A program made the translations under genes and the position numbers. The notes below the pieces were generated by a model, which was given only the letters and a program-made list of their open reading frames with translations, was not told where the DNA came from and made no database searches. Shown here piece by piece: positions 7,244-8,747 of a stretch of DNA of 8,747 nt. The first letter of the stretch is position 1. Each line of letters starts with the position of its first letter. The stretch comes from Candidatus Latescibacterota bacterium (GTDB lineage: Bacteria > Latescibacterota > 4484-107), in contig JAUWMS010000070.1 in NCBI GenBank assembly GCA_030613045.1, positions 1 to 8,747 on the forward strand. The letters are read 5' to 3'.

Positions 7244-8014
7244 GGTCTCACCGTCTCACTTTCTTCCCTTTGTCTCTACCTGTTTTTCCTCTTTTTACCG
7301 AATACAGCTTTGGCTGAGGATGCGGCAGTGTCATTTTACAACCGGGCGGGAAGAACGTATGAGGCGGAGCAGTATGAGGAGGCGGTTGCGCTGTATGAAG
7401 CGATTACGAAGATGGGAATCCGGGACGGCCGGGTGTATTATAATCTGGGGAACGCGTATTTCAAGGCGGGCCGGTTGGGCAAGGCGATCCTGTCCTACGA
7501 GCGGGCGCGGCGTCTGCTTCCCCGCGACGAGGACATCGAGGCCAATCTGGGATTCGTGCGTCTGCTCAAGGTGGATAAGGAACCCCCGGAGGAACGGAAT
7601 GTCGTCGTCCGGTTTGTGCTGAACCTTTACGATGCCTTCAGCCTCAACGGACTGACCAAGGCGGCGAGCGGGCTTTATATCCTGATCATGTTTTCGGTGA
7701 TCGGATGGATCTTGTACGGACGAAGGTTTCGATCTGTTTGCGTGGCCGTTTTGATCGTATTGGGCGCGGTGTTCGTTCCAGTCTGCGGCGTGCTGGCGTT
7801 CAAGATTCACGCCGAAGCCTTCGTAAAAGAGGCCATTGTGATCTCCGACGAGGTGGATGCCCGGAGCGGTCCCGGAGCGGAGCATACGAAGATTTTCGCC
7901 GTCCACGAGGGAACGAAGGTGCGCCTTGAGCGTCGGGACGGCGACTGGGCATTGGTGCGGCTGAGCAGTGGGATTGGGGGGTGGGTGAGGGGGAAGGGGA
8001 TGGAGGAGATTTAG
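7220..8014 (+). CDS. batE: BatE-like TPR/SH3 membrane protein
   Basis: A 264-residue protein following batD after 85 bases. GTG at 7220 is the only plausible start that keeps the signal peptide, because an in-frame TGA lies at 7205-7207. Residues 1-32 form an unusual signal peptide: MGKWESGRG from the octamer array, then a hydrophobic stretch ending TALA before EDAAV. Two TPR units span about 37-104 (FYNRAGRTYEAEQYEEAVALYE and VYYNLGNAYFKAGRLGKAI, quoted by residues 39-60 and 72-90). Two membrane helices follow (151-167 and 172-192), then a bacterial SH3 domain at about 207-258 (VDARSGPGAEHTKI and DWALVRL...GGWV). TPR plus SH3 next to batD is the usual BatE architecture; it is thought to scaffold Bat components at the membrane. 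No good Shine-Dalgarno is visible, only purine repeats, so translation may be coupled to batD or weak. A functional TPR-SH3 protein outside the Bat system cannot be excluded. Confidence 0.82.
   Translation: MGKWESGRGLTVSLSSLCLYLFFLFLPNTALAEDAAVSFYNRAGRTYEAEQYEEAVALYEAITKMGIRDGRVYYNLGNAYFKAGRLGKAILSYERARRLLPRDEDIEANLGFVRLLKVDKEPPEERNVVVRFVLNLYDAFSLNGLTKAASGLYILIMFSVIGWILYGRRFRSVCVAVLIVLGAVFVPVCGVLAFKIHAEAFVKEAIVISDEVDARSGPGAEHTKIFAVHEGTKVRLERRDGDWALVRLSSGIGGWVRGKGMEEI
7222..7245 (+). other. Potential G-quadruplex at the batE start codon
   Basis: Four G-tracts on the coding strand, at 7222-7224, 7230-7232, 7238-7240 and 7242-7245, are separated by loops of 5, 5 and 1 bases. This meets the usual G3+N1-7 criterion. 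The first tract includes the last base of the GTG start codon. Folding in DNA or mRNA is inferred only from the pattern. Confidence 0.5.
7976..7999 (+). other. Potential G-quadruplex at the 3' end of batE
   Basis: G-tracts of 6, 3, 5 and 4 bases (7976-7981, 7983-7985, 7989-7993, 7996-7999) with loops of 1, 3 and 2 bases lie on the coding strand, 12 bases before the stop codon. Short loops and long tracts make this a strong candidate by pattern. The sequence is also coding (GGWVRGKGM), and the glycine and basic residues may merely reflect the G-richness. Confidence 0.55.
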
Positions 8015-8019
8015 AAAAA

Positions 8020-8138
8020 CGTGAAACGTGATGCGTGAAACGTAAAGGCGAGATTCCTGATCCCTGACTTCAGAATACAGAATTCAGGAGTCAGAATTCA
8101 GAATAATTACCCCTGACTCCTGACCCCTGACTCCTGAA
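8020..8138. repeat. Heptamer lattice, 17 phased 7-base units
   Basis: The batE-comF gap (8015-8174) is mostly filled by units of exactly seven bases in one unbroken phase. Units 1-4 (8020-8047) are CGTGAAA-like, and 8048-8054 is an odd unit. 8055-8068 holds TCCTGAT and CCCTGAC, and 8069-8103 holds five units of TTCAGAA type (TTCAGAA, TACAGAA, TTCAGGA, GTCAGAA, TTCAGAA). 8104-8110 is odd, and 8111-8138 is CCCTGAC/TCCTGAC alternating. TTCAGGA is the reverse complement of TCCTGAA, so both orientations of one word are present, giving a perfect 12-bp inverted repeat at 8083-8094 with 8127-8138. There is no T-run after it. The remainder, 8139-8174, shows only the comF ribosome binding site. Confidence 0.8.
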
Positions 8139-8164
8139 ACGGGCCTCATCTTTCGTAGTTCCTC

Positions 8165-8172
8165 TGAGGTGA
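8165..8172 (+). promoter_or_regulatory. Ribosome binding site of comF
   Basis: TGAGGTGA lies two bases before the ATG at 8175 and is a close match to the anti-Shine-Dalgarno complement (GAGG core at 8166-8169, five bases before the start). It supports the choice of this ATG and independent translation of comF. Confidence 0.7.
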
Positions 8173-8174
8173 TT

Positions 8175-8747
8175 ATGCGCACAATCTCGATCTTGAGGGC
8201 GCTTCGTGCATTGGGAGGCGCCCTTTTGGATTTTGGTGTCCCGCCTCATTGTTCGTTGTGCAAGGCTCCTTTGGAGGAACATGCGCGCGTGGTATGCGAA
8301 GGCTGTTGGAGCAAGGTTCAGGTGAGCACCGGACCCCATTGCGCCACGTGCGGTTGTCCTTTGGATGAACCTGCTTCAACTTGCATCAATTGCGCAAACA
8401 GAACGCTGCACTTTGACCGCGCCCGGATTCTTTCGCCCTTCGACGAGACCATTCAGGGCTTGATCCATCAGCTTAAGTACCGGGGAAAGCGATCCATAGG
8501 GCACCGGCTGGGCATAATGTTGGGCACGTTGCTTGCGTCCGACGGCGGTTCGGGCGATTTGGATATGATCGTTCCCGTTCCCCTGCATCCAAGCCGGGAG
8601 AAGGAGCGCGGATACAATCAGAGCGCGTTGGTGGCCAGCGCCATGGAAGCCCGATTGGGCGTCCGGGCGCGCACGGATCTGGTTATGCGCACGAGACGGA
8701 CGGCCACTCAGACGAATCTGAATGCGGAGGAGCGCGCTAAAAACGTG
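8175..8747 (+). CDS. comF: ComF family phosphoribosyltransferase-like protein (3'-partial)
   Basis: The frame runs off the right edge after 191 residues; complete ComF proteins are usually about 220-250. ComF proteins combine an N-terminal zinc-binding region with a phosphoribosyltransferase domain and are needed for DNA uptake in competent bacteria, where they are thought to act on single-stranded DNA in the cytoplasm; in many species they occur without a full competence system. Cysteine pairs C26/C29, C41/C44, C56/C59/C61 and C70/C73 form the zinc region. Residues about 86-105 (SPFDETIQGLIHQLKYRGK) are the typical ComF junction. IVPVPLHPSREKERGYNQS (132-150) is the ComF signature and RTRRTATQTNLNAEER (172-187) the next conserved block. 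The expected PRPP-binding loop (a VLVVDDV..TG-like segment) should lie just past the edge. The heptamer array upstream separates this gene from batE, so it probably has its own transcript or RBS-driven translation. Confidence 0.9.
   Translation, partial: MRTISILRALRALGGALLDFGVPPHCSLCKAPLEEHARVVCEGCWSKVQVSTGPHCATCGCPLDEPASTCINCANRTLHFDRARILSPFDETIQGLIHQLKYRGKRSIGHRLGIMLGTLLASDGGSGDLDMIVPVPLHPSREKERGYNQSALVASAMEARLGVRARTDLVMRTRRTATQTNLNAEERAKNV

Noticed and set aside
7131..7622. 163-residue open frame starting at the end of batD
   Set aside because: Its first third is read through the octamer repeats and the rest is an out-of-frame reading of batE; the product is Arg/Trp-rich without family features.
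8083..8138. Rho-independent terminator after batE from the 12-bp inverted repeat
   Set aside because: The loop is 32 bases, the stem is made of repeat words and no T-run follows.
8020..8138. CRISPR array
   Set aside because: Units are 7 bases with no spacers, and there are no cas genes nearby.
8143..8170. Hairpin CCTCA/TGAGG that could hide the comF ribosome binding site
   Set aside because: Only five pairs with a 16-base loop; too weak to claim as a regulatory structure.

Overview
The window is a bacterial chromosomal segment with all genes on the + strand. Most of it is GC-rich: hand-counted blocks 2641-2700 and 5941-6000 hold 41/60 and 43/60 G+C. The BatD/BatE and ComF proteins point to a Gram-negative-type bacterium. 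The uncharacterised TIM-barrel glycosidase, a UPF0282 protein and short-word intergenic repeats suggest an uncultivated lineage of the kind seen in PVC/FCB-type or related candidate phyla. This placement is only an inference; no rRNA or marker gene is present.

Region 1 (1-3910) is a glycan-degradation pair. It holds a GH20 beta-N-acetylhexosaminidase of the GcnA-like type, cut at the left edge, and a 676-residue GHL6-like glycosidase with a strong ribosome binding site. Neither shows a visible signal peptide (the GH20 N-terminus is outside the window), so they may act on imported oligosaccharides.

Region 2 (3911-5312) is an AT-rich island of two genes, a UPF0282 metallo-beta-lactamase-fold protein and a 71-residue zinc-ribbon protein. 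I recall both families mainly from Archaea. Between them lies a 142-bp sequence bounded by perfect 12-bp inverted repeats.

Region 3 (5335-8014) is batD-batE, membrane proteins of the Bat (aerotolerance) system, without moxR, batA or batB in view. Region 4 (8175-8747) is the start of a comF-like gene, cut at the right edge.

The most unusual content is non-coding. The batE-comF gap contains an unbroken lattice of 17 heptamers (8020-8138). The batD-batE gap contains several octamer tandem blocks, one of which supplies the batE start codon and the first residues of its signal peptide. Potential G-quadruplexes lie at both ends of batE on the coding strand. No gene-free stretch exceeds 300 bases; the longest are 4913-5096, 8015-8174 and 1758-1879, all described below. 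I saw no tRNA, rRNA, CRISPR array, transposase gene or convincing Rho-independent terminator.
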